Shown here: piece after piece, positions 10,336 through 18,870 of the stretch | Layout: each line of letters begins with the position of its first letter | Position numbering within the stretch: the first letter of the stretch is position 1 | Source of the DNA: Pseudomonas sp. F(2018) | GTDB taxonomy: Bacteria > Pseudomonadota > Gammaproteobacteria > Pseudomonadales > Pseudomonadaceae | Direction of reading: 5' to 3' | DNA length: 64,000 bases | Assembly (NCBI RefSeq): GCF_005508865.1 | Contig: NZ_SCOM01000001.1 | Span: 1,364,001-1,428,000 of the forward strand | Translations under genes and position numbers: made by a program | The notes under the pieces: model-generated | Told to the model about the DNA's origin: nothing | Seen by the model: the letters and a program-made list of their open reading frames with translations, nothing else | Database searches by the model: none

Positions 10336-11259
10336 TTAAAGCTCCTCGTCGAAGTAGTCACTGTCCACGCGTGGCAGTTTGAGCAGGCGCGAGGTCACGC
10401 CGACTTCGTGGTCCATCATCAGGTTGACCAGGCGTTGGCCATCAACCAGCACCATGCCTTCGACCGAACGGGCAAAGTCCACGGCCTGGGCGGAGAAGCC
10501 AGAGGTGGTGATGAATACGCCTCGCTTGGCCTTCTGGCCGGCCAGGGCGCCGTAGAAGGCTTGTAGCTCCGGGCGTCCGACAGTGTTCTGCCAGCGTTTG
10601 GCCTGTACGTACACCTTCTCCAGGCCCAGAGCATCCAGCGAGATCACGCCATCAATGCCGCCATCTCCACTACCACCGACCTGCTGTAGGTCTTCGCGGT
10701 TGGCGCCGTAGCCGAGGCGATGCAGCACATCCAGCACTATGACTTCGAAGCGTGCCGGGCTGACCTGCAGCAGGTTGTCCAATAAGTCGCCTGCGACGCT
10801 GGCGCGCAGCTCCTTCAGGGCCTGCTCCAGGCGCTCCTCGGGGCTAGCGGTGGCGGCGCTGGTGGCGATTGGGGTGTCTGGCTCCGTGTCCAGAGCCACC
10901 GCGTCGCTGGCGGTTTTCAGTTTCACGTCCATGAAATCCACGGCCAGATGCTCGACCTGCTCGGCGGAGAGTGGAGCAGGGTGCGCTTGGGCGAAGGCCT
11001 GGCCGGCTTCGGTGAGTTTCCAGAAGCCGCGTTTGGCACTGCTGGAGAGTCCTGAGCGCTTAAGGCGATCATGAGCCCAACCGGCGCGGTTCTTATAAGT
11101 GGCCTGACCGCTAGCAATGGTTTCCTGGCGCTGTCCCTCGCTTAGCTGGAGCGCCCGGGCGGCTGCTTCATGAGCGTCGCGGGCTAGTACACCGTCCGGG
11201 CGGCTGGCGAGAAAGCGCAGGATGGGCTCGATGAACTGGTCATAGGTGGGTAGGGACAT
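10336..11259 (-). CDS. Mrr-family restriction endonuclease
   Basis: A 307-residue protein. The N-terminal Mrr_N winged-helix region (1-95) has the family pattern [35 protein letters not shown], and the C-terminal Mrr catalytic domain is of the PD-(D/E)xK type: GSGDGGIDG with Asp203, then VYVQAKRW with Gln219-x-Lys221 (the QxK variant usual in Mrr), then [17 protein letters not shown]. Mrr enzymes cut methylated or otherwise modified foreign DNA. It is the last gene of the minus-strand island after the methyltransferase and the NERD gene. An Mrr with cleavage limited to modified DNA next to a methylating enzyme needs non-overlapping specificities. Confidence 0.9.
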   Translation of the reverse strand: MSLPTYDQFIEPILRFLASRPDGVLARDAHEAAARALQLSEGQRQETIASGQATYKNRAGWAHDRLKRSGLSSSAKRGFWKLTEAGQAFAQAHPAPLSAEQVEHLAVDFMDVKLKTASDAVALDTEPDTPIATSAATASPEERLEQALKELRASVAGDLLDNLLQVSPARFEVIVLDVLHRLGYGANREDLQQVGGSGDGGIDGVISLDALGLEKVYVQAKRWQNTVGRPELQAFYGALAGQKAKRGVFITTSGFSAQAVDFARSVEGMVLVDGQRLVNLMMDHEVGVTSRLLKLPRVDSDYFDEEL

Positions 11260-11286
11260 CCTTGCTACCTGCTGTAAGTGTGGAAA

Positions 11287-12066
11287 TCAGGTTAAGGGTT
11301 GCATAGTGCGGCATTTGGGGAAGGCGCTGCAGCCCCAGAATTGCTGACCGGCCTTGGGGCCGTTCTTCACGGTGCGTACGAGCAGAGCACTGCCGCATTT
11401 GGGACACAGCCGCTCGGCGGTCGGGTCGTTACGCCGCTTGAGGTGCTGCACATGCTTACGCTCAGTGGCTAGGGTTGGAGCGAGGCGTCCGTTTTGCAGT
11501 GTGTTTAGCATTGTGTCGACTTCAGTCTCACTGAATACCGGCTGCTCGAATGACTTGATATAGCGGATAAAGCCGATGCCCTGGGTGACGTTGGCCGGGA
11601 CTTCGGTTTTGAAGGTACTGCCGCCGACAAAGGTGATGACCGAGTGCAGGTGCTCCGGGTTAACGCCAAGGGTGGCTTCCAGGGCTTTGAGATGCTTGTA
11701 GTTCTGCCGCAGCGGGTTCTGGAATTTGAACGTGCGCTTGTAGAGCTTCTGCGTCCACTGCGCTTGCTTCTCGCTGCCGAATATCCAACCGCTCATGTTC
11801 TTCGTTTCCAGCGCGAAGATGCCGTAAGGCGAGAGGAATACGTGATCGATCTGCGTGGTGCCGTCTGGAGTGTTCAGGGTGACGTTGTGCAGGCGGCGGT
11901 AGGTTTGCTTGTCCAGCTGCCAATGGGCGAAGAGCCGCACCAGGAGTTCGCCAATATGGCCCTTAGCCCAGGGCGACTTGAGCAAGCCGATCAGCAGTGC
12001 AGCCGGAATAAACCAGCCCAGCGTGCCCCAGACCTGCGCGATGATGGGTGAGAAATCCATTTCCAA
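11287..12066 (-). CDS. NERD-domain nuclease-related protein with C4 zinc finger
   Basis: 259 residues. An N-terminal hydrophobic segment (WGTLGWFIPAALLIGLL, about 13-29) suggests membrane anchoring. The NERD domain follows (about 35-150): GHIGELLVRLF, then QIDHVFLSPYGIFALETKN with the Asp..Glu-x-Lys arrangement of PD-(D/E)xK nucleases. The C-terminus is a topoisomerase-type zinc ribbon, CPKCG...FWGCSAFPKCR (four cysteines). NERD proteins occur with DNA-processing and defence genes. It starts 97 bp after the methyltransferase and is followed by Mrr after 27 bp, so the three are probably one operon. The individual function is not established. Confidence 0.85.
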   Translation of the reverse strand: MEMDFSPIIAQVWGTLGWFIPAALLIGLLKSPWAKGHIGELLVRLFAHWQLDKQTYRRLHNVTLNTPDGTTQIDHVFLSPYGIFALETKNMSGWIFGSEKQAQWTQKLYKRTFKFQNPLRQNYKHLKALEATLGVNPEHLHSVITFVGGSTFKTEVPANVTQGIGFIRYIKSFEQPVFSETEVDTMLNTLQNGRLAPTLATERKHVQHLKRRNDPTAERLCPKCGSALLVRTVKNGPKAGQQFWGCSAFPKCRTMQPLT

Positions 12067-12106
12067 TGTCCTCTGCAGTGGTTAGCCCAGGCTCTTGTCA
12101 TCAGTA

Positions 12107-12143
12107 GCCGTGAGCCGAATAACTCGGCTATCCGGCTCACGGC
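12107..12143 (-). other. Hairpin between methyltransferase and NERD genes
   Basis: An 11-bp perfect inverted repeat GCCGTGAGCCG (12107-12117) / CGGCTCACGGC (12133-12143) with a loop that contains a second, alternative pairing (AGCCGA/TCGGCT). No U run follows on the minus strand. It could adjust the ratio of methyltransferase to downstream nucleases. Confidence 0.4.
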
Positions 12144-12163
12144 GCGAGCCTTGGCGCAATTGA

Positions 12164-15100
12164 TCAGCTGGCTAGTCGGTACTGGTTCTCCGCTTGCTGG
12201 ACCATGCCAAGTTCCTCAAGAGCGCCCAGTACGGCTTGCACAGCGATTTTCGGTGAGCGCTTGAATTGAGCTGCGATGGCTTCGGCCGGGAGCGGGCCTT
12301 GGGTAAGGGCCTGGCGCACGGCAGCAACTTGCTCGCGCATCTGCTTGGGCCAGGTGAGCTTCCCGGTAGCTATGGTGACCTCGGGAGCAGATTCGGAATC
12401 CGTTGTGTCCGTCAGCTCGGCCTCGCTCTGTTGTGGGGAGGTTTGCGCACTGGGGTGCTGGTAGTCGGGGCGCTGCCAGCGCACCAGGCCACGGGCTTCC
12501 TCGGCGGCGCGTTCGGCATTGAGGGACACCAGGCGGCGCAGCAGTTCTTCCTCGGCCTCGGCCTGAGCCTCGGGTTTGTCTGGCAGCGGTGTAGTGGCAC
12601 CAGGCTTGCCAATCAGTTGCGGGGCCAGGTCATTCCAGCCATAGGCAGCGAATACGGCGCGGTCCAACTCGTCGTGCAGTTCGCGCAGCAGCGAAACCAG
12701 GCCCTGTTCATGGGTGGTTTTTTCCTTGGCAGTCAGCGGCTCTTCGCTGCGCAGCTTTTCCAGCACGTTATACATGCCGGTTAGGGTCAGCTCGGGGTGC
12801 TGGGCCTGTTGCCGCTTGCGATGGGTATCGAGGCGCTCGCTCAGATCTCGGATGGTTTGTTGCTGCTCGGGGCTGGCGGAGGGGAAGGGGAATTTCTCGA
12901 GACAGTCTGAATGGTTGTACGTCGAGTCATTTCCCACTCCCAGCCAACCACCAACACGATTTGCGAAGCAAACATGAAGGCGTGAGGACAGCACGCCAAG
13001 CTGAAAAGCATCCTCAAACCCAAAGACCAGAACCTTAGTTTCCGGCAAAAAAGATGCTTCAAGGAACTGGAAGACCCGATGCCTTGATGTGCGCGAGGTC
13101 ACCGTGATTCGGCCGAGTCCGACAAGAGCCCCTCGAAACCGCCCTCTTGGTTCTGCATGAAGCCACCAATCGCGTTGGTATTTTTCGCGCGGGTTCTTGT
13201 CCCGTTCAGGTTTTACTCGGTCGTACAGCCACTGAAAAGCATCTGGGAAGCTCTGCTTCAAGTCGTCAAGCGGAACGCCAAAGGTATCGATAACGTACTG
13301 GACTCGCATGGTTTGAGCCAAGTCTCGGCCTGTTATGTAGCGTTTTATCAGCTTGGAGATCGTTGAAGCTTGGAATGTGTGAATTGCACTAGCGTCGACT
13401 AAAAAGCCCTGTCCAGAGAGCTGGACTCCTGGGCACGCCAAGCCTGTGTTTGCTTTCAAAACAATCAGTGCAGAAGTATTAACTCCAATAGTCAGGTCGG
13501 AGAAAATCACGCCATCGTCAGTATCAAACCGCACGTCCACTGCGTCCTCATCGGAGGCATATTCACGTTTTGAAAGCAAAAGTCTACCCGCATCCTGAGA
13601 GGCATCGGCGACGCTCATTGCTACCCGTACCTGCGCTCCATCGGAGCTGTCGACCCATGGGTGATCGGGTATGACGAACCGCAGGCCAACCCCTTTATCC
13701 AGAGCGTTTTGTATTACGGATCGATTGAATGTTTGAGAAATGGAGTTCGTAGTAATGAAGCCGAAACGTTTGACCTGACCAACACGCACCGTTTCGGCAG
13801 CGATATGCCACCAGTACATGACGAAGTCCGCCGACTCCGGCACCTCCGGCCAAGTGCCGCGCACTGCATCGACATAGCCGTCGCCCAGCGCCGTCCGCAT
13901 GCGCTTGTTACCAATAAACGGCGGATTCCCCACGATGTACTCTGCTTGTGGCCACTCGGCCTTACGCGGATTGCGATAGATGTACTGCTCGACTTGGGCC
14001 GATTCATCCGGCACTTGTTCGCCGGTAATGGGGCTGGTCTTGGTGGTGATGCCGTCCCAGCGGGTAATGGGCTTGCCGGTTTCGTCGCGCAGCAGTTCTA
14101 CCGCGTCGTAAGCGATCAGGGCGTCGCGGTGTTCAATATTATGGAAGTCACGCAGCACCGGCTCGGGCGGGTTGACCTTGCCATGGGTGCGGAAGTGCCA
14201 TTGCAGGTAGCCGATCCACAGCACCATTTCGGCGATGCGCGCGGCGCGTGGGTTGATTTCCAGGCCGAGGAACTGATGCGGGTCGACGGTGACGCCCTCC
14301 AGCTCCAGCAGGCCCTGAGATTCGCCTAGATCGTGCAGCAGGTTGAGTACTTCGCCTTCCAGGCGCTTCATGTGCTCCAGGGTGACGTAGAGGAAGTTGC
14401 CGCTGCCGCAGGCTGGGTCGAGTACGCGCACTTCGCACAGGTGACGGTGGAAGGCGCGGATCTCGGCTACAGCTTCCTTGTGCTTGCCCTGACCTTCGTA
14501 GGTGAGCGCGGCAACCTGCACTTCCTTCCATTCGGCGCGCAACGGCTCGATGACGGTGGGCAGTACCAGGCGCTCGACGTAGGCGCGGGGGGTGTAGTGA
14601 GCGCCGAGTTTGTGTCGCTCGCGGGGGTTCAGGGCACGCTCCAGCAGGGTGCCGAAGATCGCCGGCTCCACATAGCGCCAATCGGCCTCGGAGGCTTTGA
14701 GCAGCAGCTCCATCTGGTCGCGGTCGAGGGCAATCGCCTGGGCTTCGGCAAACAGGCCACCATTGAACTTGAGCAGGGTGCTTTCCAGGATCGGCGAGAA
14801 GCCACCGCTATTCATCGTCTGCCAGAGGTGTTCGAGCATCGGCGCGAAGGTGTCCGGCCTGTTCTTCAGGCGTTGCAGCAACTCGGTAAAGCCACGTTCG
14901 GGGAGCAGACCTACGTCCTCGGCGAACATGGTGAAGAGAGCGCGCATGAGAAAGCTGGCAACCAGCTGCGGTGAATGCCCGACGGCCTCCAGCGACTTGG
15001 CCAGTTTGGCCAGTTGGTCGGCAATTTCGCGGGTGACGCGGGCCGAGCGGCGTGCTGGGTCGAGCGAGAGCGGATCAAGCCAGACGGCGCGTAAGCGCTC

Positions 15101-15601
15101 GCGAACATCTTCCTTGCGCAGATCTTCCAAGCGGATGCGGTGGTTGCGGGCGTCCGGGTAGGGTGTGTAAGTGGCGCCGGAACGGCTGAATTCGGCGTAC
15201 AGCTCGATATTACGGCCCACGTCCACCACAAGGATGAACGGTGGGCGGCCTTCCTCGGCGGGCAGCGCACGGGCGTACTGGTCGGCCTGGTTGTGGGCCT
15301 TGAGCATGGCCTTGTCCCAGCCGGAGCTGTCGAGGGTCTTGCCGGTTTGCTTCGCTTCCAACACGAAGCTGCTGCGCTTGTAGAGGTCGATGAAGCCGTT
15401 GTTGCTGCTGCCGTCTGGCTGATTGATGACGACGCGGCGCTCGAATACGTAGGCGTTGTCGCGGGTGTCGTCGCCGGCTGGTTCCGGCAGAGGGAGGCCG
15501 AGCAGACTGCAGAGTTCGGTGAGAAACAACTGGTAGTTGGCGCGCTCGCTACCGCCCGCGTTTTTCCAGCGGGCGAGGAAGGTATCCAGGTGTTCCATCA
15601 C
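12164..15601 (-). CDS. MmeI-like (type IIL) bifunctional restriction endonuclease-methyltransferase
   Basis: A 1145-residue single-chain enzyme. The N-terminal nuclease domain shows Asp72-X9-Glu82-X-Lys84 (GFIDLYKRSSFVLEAKQTG), the same spacing as the catalytic D-X9-ExK of MmeI. A helical linker follows. The gamma-class N6-adenine methyltransferase has motif I DPACGSGNFLY (Asp395) and motif IV NPPF (559-562). The target-recognition region (about 730-860) has GRITVTSRTSRHRVFQFL. The extra C-terminal 200 residues, with a low-complexity Glu/Ala stretch and a winged-helix-like end, exceed typical MmeI (about 920). Such enzymes methylate one strand of an asymmetric site and cut outside it. Both catalytic centres look intact. 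First gene of the minus-strand island. Confidence 0.88.
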   Translation of the reverse strand: MMEHLDTFLARWKNAGGSERANYQLFLTELCSLLGLPLPEPAGDDTRDNAYVFERRVVINQPDGSSNNGFIDLYKRSSFVLEAKQTGKTLDSSGWDKAMLKAHNQADQYARALPAEEGRPPFILVVDVGRNIELYAEFSRSGATYTPYPDARNHRIRLEDLRKEDVRERLRAVWLDPLSLDPARRSARVTREIADQLAKLAKSLEAVGHSPQLVASFLMRALFTMFAEDVGLLPERGFTELLQRLKNRPDTFAPMLEHLWQTMNSGGFSPILESTLLKFNGGLFAEAQAIALDRDQMELLLKASEADWRYVEPAIFGTLLERALNPRERHKLGAHYTPRAYVERLVLPTVIEPLRAEWKEVQVAALTYEGQGKHKEAVAEIRAFHRHLCEVRVLDPACGSGNFLYVTLEHMKRLEGEVLNLLHDLGESQGLLELEGVTVDPHQFLGLEINPRAARIAEMVLWIGYLQWHFRTHGKVNPPEPVLRDFHNIEHRDALIAYDAVELLRDETGKPITRWDGITTKTSPITGEQVPDESAQVEQYIYRNPRKAEWPQAEYIVGNPPFIGNKRMRTALGDGYVDAVRGTWPEVPESADFVMYWWHIAAETVRVGQVKRFGFITTNSISQTFNRSVIQNALDKGVGLRFVIPDHPWVDSSDGAQVRVAMSVADASQDAGRLLLSKREYASDEDAVDVRFDTDDGVIFSDLTIGVNTSALIVLKANTGLACPGVQLSGQGFLVDASAIHTFQASTISKLIKRYITGRDLAQTMRVQYVIDTFGVPLDDLKQSFPDAFQWLYDRVKPERDKNPREKYQRDWWLHAEPRGRFRGALVGLGRITVTSRTSRHRVFQFLEASFLPETKVLVFGFEDAFQLGVLSSRLHVCFANRVGGWLGVGNDSTYNHSDCLEKFPFPSASPEQQQTIRDLSERLDTHRKRQQAQHPELTLTGMYNVLEKLRSEEPLTAKEKTTHEQGLVSLLRELHDELDRAVFAAYGWNDLAPQLIGKPGATTPLPDKPEAQAEAEEELLRRLVSLNAERAAEEARGLVRWQRPDYQHPSAQTSPQQSEAELTDTTDSESAPEVTIATGKLTWPKQMREQVAAVRQALTQGPLPAEAIAAQFKRSPKIAVQAVLGALEELGMVQQAENQYRLAS

Positions 15602-15769
15602 GGTACTGCTCCGACTACGAGAAAGGCTTGGATTCTAACGGAGTGGCCATCTTTCAGTGCAAGCATCACAAATGGCGAGACTGCTGTCATGAGCCGAATA
15701 GGTCGGTTCGGCGCACGACCTCCATCGCTTCATAACCTTATGCAATAAAAGTATTTCCTGATCCGCTCT

Positions 15770-15808
15770 TATACTCGCTATCTTCTCGTCACAGCTTGTT
15801 ATGACAAG
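15770..15808 (+). promoter_or_regulatory. Promoter -10 and HutC-type operator of the GntR operon
   Basis: TATACT (15770-15775) is a good -10 element, and the palindrome CTTGT-TATG-ACAAG (15795-15808) lies 20-33 bp downstream, across the expected transcription start. GntR/HutC-subfamily regulators bind CTTGT-N4-ACAAG-like sites, so autorepression by the following gene is likely. The -35 element is weak. Confidence 0.55.
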
Positions 15809-15828
15809 TAGAGATCAGAGACGAGAAC

Positions 15829-16578
15829 ATGGCCGAACTGCTTCCCCTGTCCCCCGTGCCGCTGTACAGCCAGCTCAAGGAGCTGCTGCGTGGTCGCATC
15901 CTCGACGGTACCTATCCGCCGCACAGCCGCATGCCCTCGGAGAGCGAGCTGGGCCAGGCGTTTGGTGTCAGCCGCATCACCGTACGCCAGGCGCTGGGGG
16001 ATCTGCAGAAGGAAGGGCTGATCTTCAAGATCCACGGCAAGGGCACCTTCGTCGCCAAGCCCAAGGCGTTCCAGAACGTCAGCACCCTGCAGGGCCTGGC
16101 CGAGTCCATGTCGCAGATGGGGTACGAGGTGATCAACCGCCTGCACAGCCTCAAGCACCTGCCGGCCAGCGCCCGTGTCGCCGAGCGGCTGGGCCTGGAG
16201 GAGGGCGCGCCGGTGACCGAGATCAAGCGCGTGCGCCTGGTGAACCGAGAGCCGGTGTCGTTGGAGGTCACCTACGTGCCGCGCGCCGTCGGCGAGAAGC
16301 TGGAGAAGGCCGACCTGGTGGCCCGCGACATCTTCCTGATCATCGAGAACGACTGCGGCATCGCCCTCGGCCATGCCGACCTGGCAATCGACGCGGTGCT
16401 GGCCGACGCCGACCTGACTCGTGCGCTGAACGTGGAGGAGGGCGCGCCGATCATGCGTATCGAGCGCTTGACCCACGCCGCCGATGGCACGCCACTGGAC
16501 TTCGAATACCTCTACTACCGCGGCGACGCCTTCCAGTACCGCCTGCGCATCGACCGCCAGAAGGGCTCTCACGCATGA
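15829..16578 (+). CDS. GntR-family (HutC/UTRA) transcriptional regulator
   Basis: 249 residues. N-terminal GntR winged helix (PLYSQLKELLRGRILDGTYPPHSRMPSESELGQAFGVSRITVRQALGDLQKEGLIFKIHGKGTFVA, about 10-75) and a C-terminal UTRA ligand-binding domain of chorismate-lyase fold (about 95-240; EIKRVRLVNREPVSLEVTYVP, MRIERLTHAADGTPLDFEYLYYRGD). It is the first gene of the flavoprotein/ABC operon and its stop codon overlaps the next start (ATGA), so it most likely senses the transported or processed compound and represses its own operon through the palindrome at 15795-15808. The ligand is unknown. Confidence 0.92.
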   Translation: MAELLPLSPVPLYSQLKELLRGRILDGTYPPHSRMPSESELGQAFGVSRITVRQALGDLQKEGLIFKIHGKGTFVAKPKAFQNVSTLQGLAESMSQMGYEVINRLHSLKHLPASARVAERLGLEEGAPVTEIKRVRLVNREPVSLEVTYVPRAVGEKLEKADLVARDIFLIIENDCGIALGHADLAIDAVLADADLTRALNVEEGAPIMRIERLTHAADGTPLDFEYLYYRGDAFQYRLRIDRQKGSHA

Positions 16579-18299
16579 ACACGATCGAACGCGAATACGA
16601 CCTGGTGGTGATCGGCGGCGGCACTGCCGGCCCGATGGCCGCGATCAAGGCCAAGGAGGCCAACCGCGAGCTGCGCGTGCTGCTGCTGGACAAGGCCAAC
16701 GTCAAGCGCAGCGGCGCCATCAGTATGGGCATGGACGGCCTGAACAACGCGGTGATCCCCGGCCACGCCACGCCGGAGCAGTACACCAAGGAAATCACCA
16801 TCGCCAACGACGGCATCGTCAACCAGGCGGCGGTGTACGCCTACGCCACCAAGAGCTTCGAGACCATCGAGCAGCTCGACCGCTGGGGTGTGAAGTTCGA
16901 GAAGGACGAGACCGGCGACTACGCGGTGAAGAAGGTCCACCACATGGGCGCCTACGTGTTGCCGATGCCCGAGGGGCACGACATCAAGAAAGTGCTTTAC
17001 CGCCAGCTCAAGCGTGCACGGGTGGAGATCACCAACCGGGTCATCGCCACTCGCCTGCTGACCGACGCCGACGGCGCAGTGAACGGGGTGATGGGCTTCG
17101 ACTGCCGCACCGCGGACTTCCACCTGATCCGTGCCAAGGCCGTGGTGCTCGCCTGCGGCGCCGCCGGGCGCCTGGGCCTGCCGGCCTCGGGCTACCTGAT
17201 GGGCACCTACGAGAACCCGACCAACGCTGGCGACGGCTACGCCATGGCCTACCACGCGGGCGCCGAGCTGGCGAACCTGGAGTGCTTCCAGATCAACCCG
17301 CTGATCAAGGACTACAACGGCCCGGCCTGCGCTTATGTCACCGGCCCGCTCGGCGGCTACACCGCCAACAACAAAGGCGAGCGCTTTATCGAGTGCGACT
17401 ACTGGTCCGGGCAGATGATGTGGGAGTTCCACCAGGAGCTGGAGGGCGGCAACGGCCCGGTATTCCTCAAGCTCGATCACCTGGCCGAGGAAACCATCCA
17501 GAACATCGAGGAGATCCTCCATAGCAACGAGCGGCCCAGCCGTGGCCAATTCCACGCCAACCGTGGCACCGATTACCGCACCGGCATGGTCGAGATGCAC
17601 ATCTCGGAGATCGGCTTCTGCTCCGGCCACAGCGCCTCGGGCGTGTGGGTCAACGAGAAGGCCGAGACCAGCGTGAAGGGCCTGTACTCGGCCGGCGACA
17701 TGGCCGCGGTGCCGCACAACTACATGCTTGGCGCCTTCACCTACGGCTGGTTCGCCGGGGTCAATGCCGCCGAGTACATCGCCGGGCGTGAGTTCACCGA
17801 GGTGGACACGCAGCAGGTCGAGCGTGAGCAGGCGCGGGTGTATGCGCCGCTCAACCGCGAGCACGGCCTGCCGCCGGCCCAGGTCGAGTACAAGCTGCGG
17901 CGCATGGTCAACGATTACCTGCAGCCGCCCAAGGTGACCAAGAAGATGGAAATCGGCCTGACCCGCTTCGCCGATATCCAGCGCGACCTCGACCAGCTCA
18001 AGGCCAACAATCCGCACGAGCTGATGCGCGCCCTGGAGGTCAGCGTGATCCGCGACTGCGCCGAGATGGCCGCGCGCGCCTCGCTGTTCCGCGCCGAGAG
18101 CCGCTGGGGCCTGTACCACCACCGCGTCGACCACCCGCAGCGCAACGACGCCGAGTGGTTCGCCCACTGCCACCTGAAGAAGGGCGACGACGGCGAGATG
18201 ACCAGTTTCAAGAAGCCGGTGGAGCCGTACCTGATTCCGCTGGACGACGAAGAGCAGCACGCCTACCAGCGCCTGCGGGTGCGTAGCGACGCCGCCTGA
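16575..18299 (+). CDS. AprA-like FAD-binding subunit (fumarate reductase/APS reductase superfamily)
   Basis: 574 residues, flavoprotein of the succinate dehydrogenase/fumarate reductase/APS reductase fold. FAD site YDLVVIGGGTAGPMAAIKAK (residues 8-27), then KRSGAISMGMDGLNNAVIPG, which resembles the AprA rather than the SdhA pattern, and the C-terminal GLYSAGDMAAVPHNYMLGAFTYGWFAG. The next gene encodes an AprB-like ferredoxin, so a two-subunit oxidoreductase is expected. With an SsuABC-like transporter in the same operon, a role in oxidising or reducing a sulfur compound is plausible, but the true substrate is not shown. ATG 16575 overlaps the regulator's stop. A small GC hairpin (18316-18331) separates it from the ferredoxin gene. 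Confidence 0.85.
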   Translation: MNTIEREYDLVVIGGGTAGPMAAIKAKEANRELRVLLLDKANVKRSGAISMGMDGLNNAVIPGHATPEQYTKEITIANDGIVNQAAVYAYATKSFETIEQLDRWGVKFEKDETGDYAVKKVHHMGAYVLPMPEGHDIKKVLYRQLKRARVEITNRVIATRLLTDADGAVNGVMGFDCRTADFHLIRAKAVVLACGAAGRLGLPASGYLMGTYENPTNAGDGYAMAYHAGAELANLECFQINPLIKDYNGPACAYVTGPLGGYTANNKGERFIECDYWSGQMMWEFHQELEGGNGPVFLKLDHLAEETIQNIEEILHSNERPSRGQFHANRGTDYRTGMVEMHISEIGFCSGHSASGVWVNEKAETSVKGLYSAGDMAAVPHNYMLGAFTYGWFAGVNAAEYIAGREFTEVDTQQVEREQARVYAPLNREHGLPPAQVEYKLRRMVNDYLQPPKVTKKMEIGLTRFADIQRDLDQLKANNPHELMRALEVSVIRDCAEMAARASLFRAESRWGLYHHRVDHPQRNDAEWFAHCHLKKGDDGEMTSFKKPVEPYLIPLDDEEQHAYQRLRVRSDAA

Positions 18300-18370
18300 C
18301 CACACTTGCGTGCAAGGCCCCGAACGGGGCCGCAGAAACGAGAGAGCCACAGGCTCCGAGGAACCGTGAC

Positions 18371-18616
18371 ATGGCCTACCAGCCCCAGGAAATCTTCTTT
18401 CGCAGCAATGCGCCGGTGACCATCGACGAGGACAAGTGCATCGCCCACAAGGGCTGCACCGTGTGCGTCGAGGTCTGCCCGATGGACCTGCTGGCGATCA
18501 ATCCGGCCACGCAGAAGGCCTTCATGGCCTTCGACGAGTGCTGGTACTGCATGCCCTGCGAGAAGGACTGCCCGACCGGCGCGGTGAAGGTGGAAATTCC
18601 TTACCTGCTGCGCTGA
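18371..18616 (+). CDS. AprB-like ferredoxin, two [4Fe-4S] clusters
   Basis: 81 residues with two cluster motifs: CIAHKGCTVCVEVCP (C-x5-C-x2-C-x3-CP) and CWYCMPCEKDCP (C-x2-C-x2-C-x3-CP). The longer first spacing and the end KVEIPYLLR are like the beta subunit of APS reductase-type enzymes. It would shuttle electrons for the flavoprotein encoded 71 bp upstream. The start MAYQPQEIFFRSNAPVTIDEDKC is preceded by CCGAGGAA. Confidence 0.88.
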   Translation: MAYQPQEIFFRSNAPVTIDEDKCIAHKGCTVCVEVCPMDLLAINPATQKAFMAFDECWYCMPCEKDCPTGAVKVEIPYLLR

Positions 18617-18681
18617 ACAGCAGTAGGGCTGGTGTAACCCGCGCGGGTTTCACCGCCCTACCAAGCTGAGCGATCACACCC

Positions 18682-18748
18682 TGTAGGAGCGAGCTCTGCT
18701 CGCGAAAAACATCGCGCAAAAGCTTCGCGAGCAGAGCTCGCTCCTACA
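18682..18748. repeat. REP doublet (REPIN) inside the operon
   Basis: Two 25-base arms, TGTAGGAGCGAGCTCTGCTCG... (18682-18706) and its exact reverse complement (18724-18748), flank a 17-base spacer. Each arm is itself partly palindromic (GAGC..GCTC). This is a typical Pseudomonas REP pair mobilised by RAYT transposases. It lies between the ferredoxin and the binding-protein gene. Confidence 0.85.
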
Positions 18749-18870
18749 AAGACAGAGAAAAACCGCCATCCGGAGACCCCGGACGCCTTGCTTGCAAACC
18801 CCCTCGTTTCCCACCAGCCAACCGCATGGCGGAGACGACTCAAAAAACCATGATTCGAGGGGAAACACCC

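Noticed and set aside
15801..16574. Long in-frame extension of the flavoprotein gene
   Set aside because: It runs opposite in codon frame to the well-supported GntR gene; the flavoprotein begins at ATG 16575 with its FAD motif.
18701..18748. Possible small CRISPR-like repeat
   Set aside because: Only one inverted pair with no spaced direct repeats; it is a REPIN.
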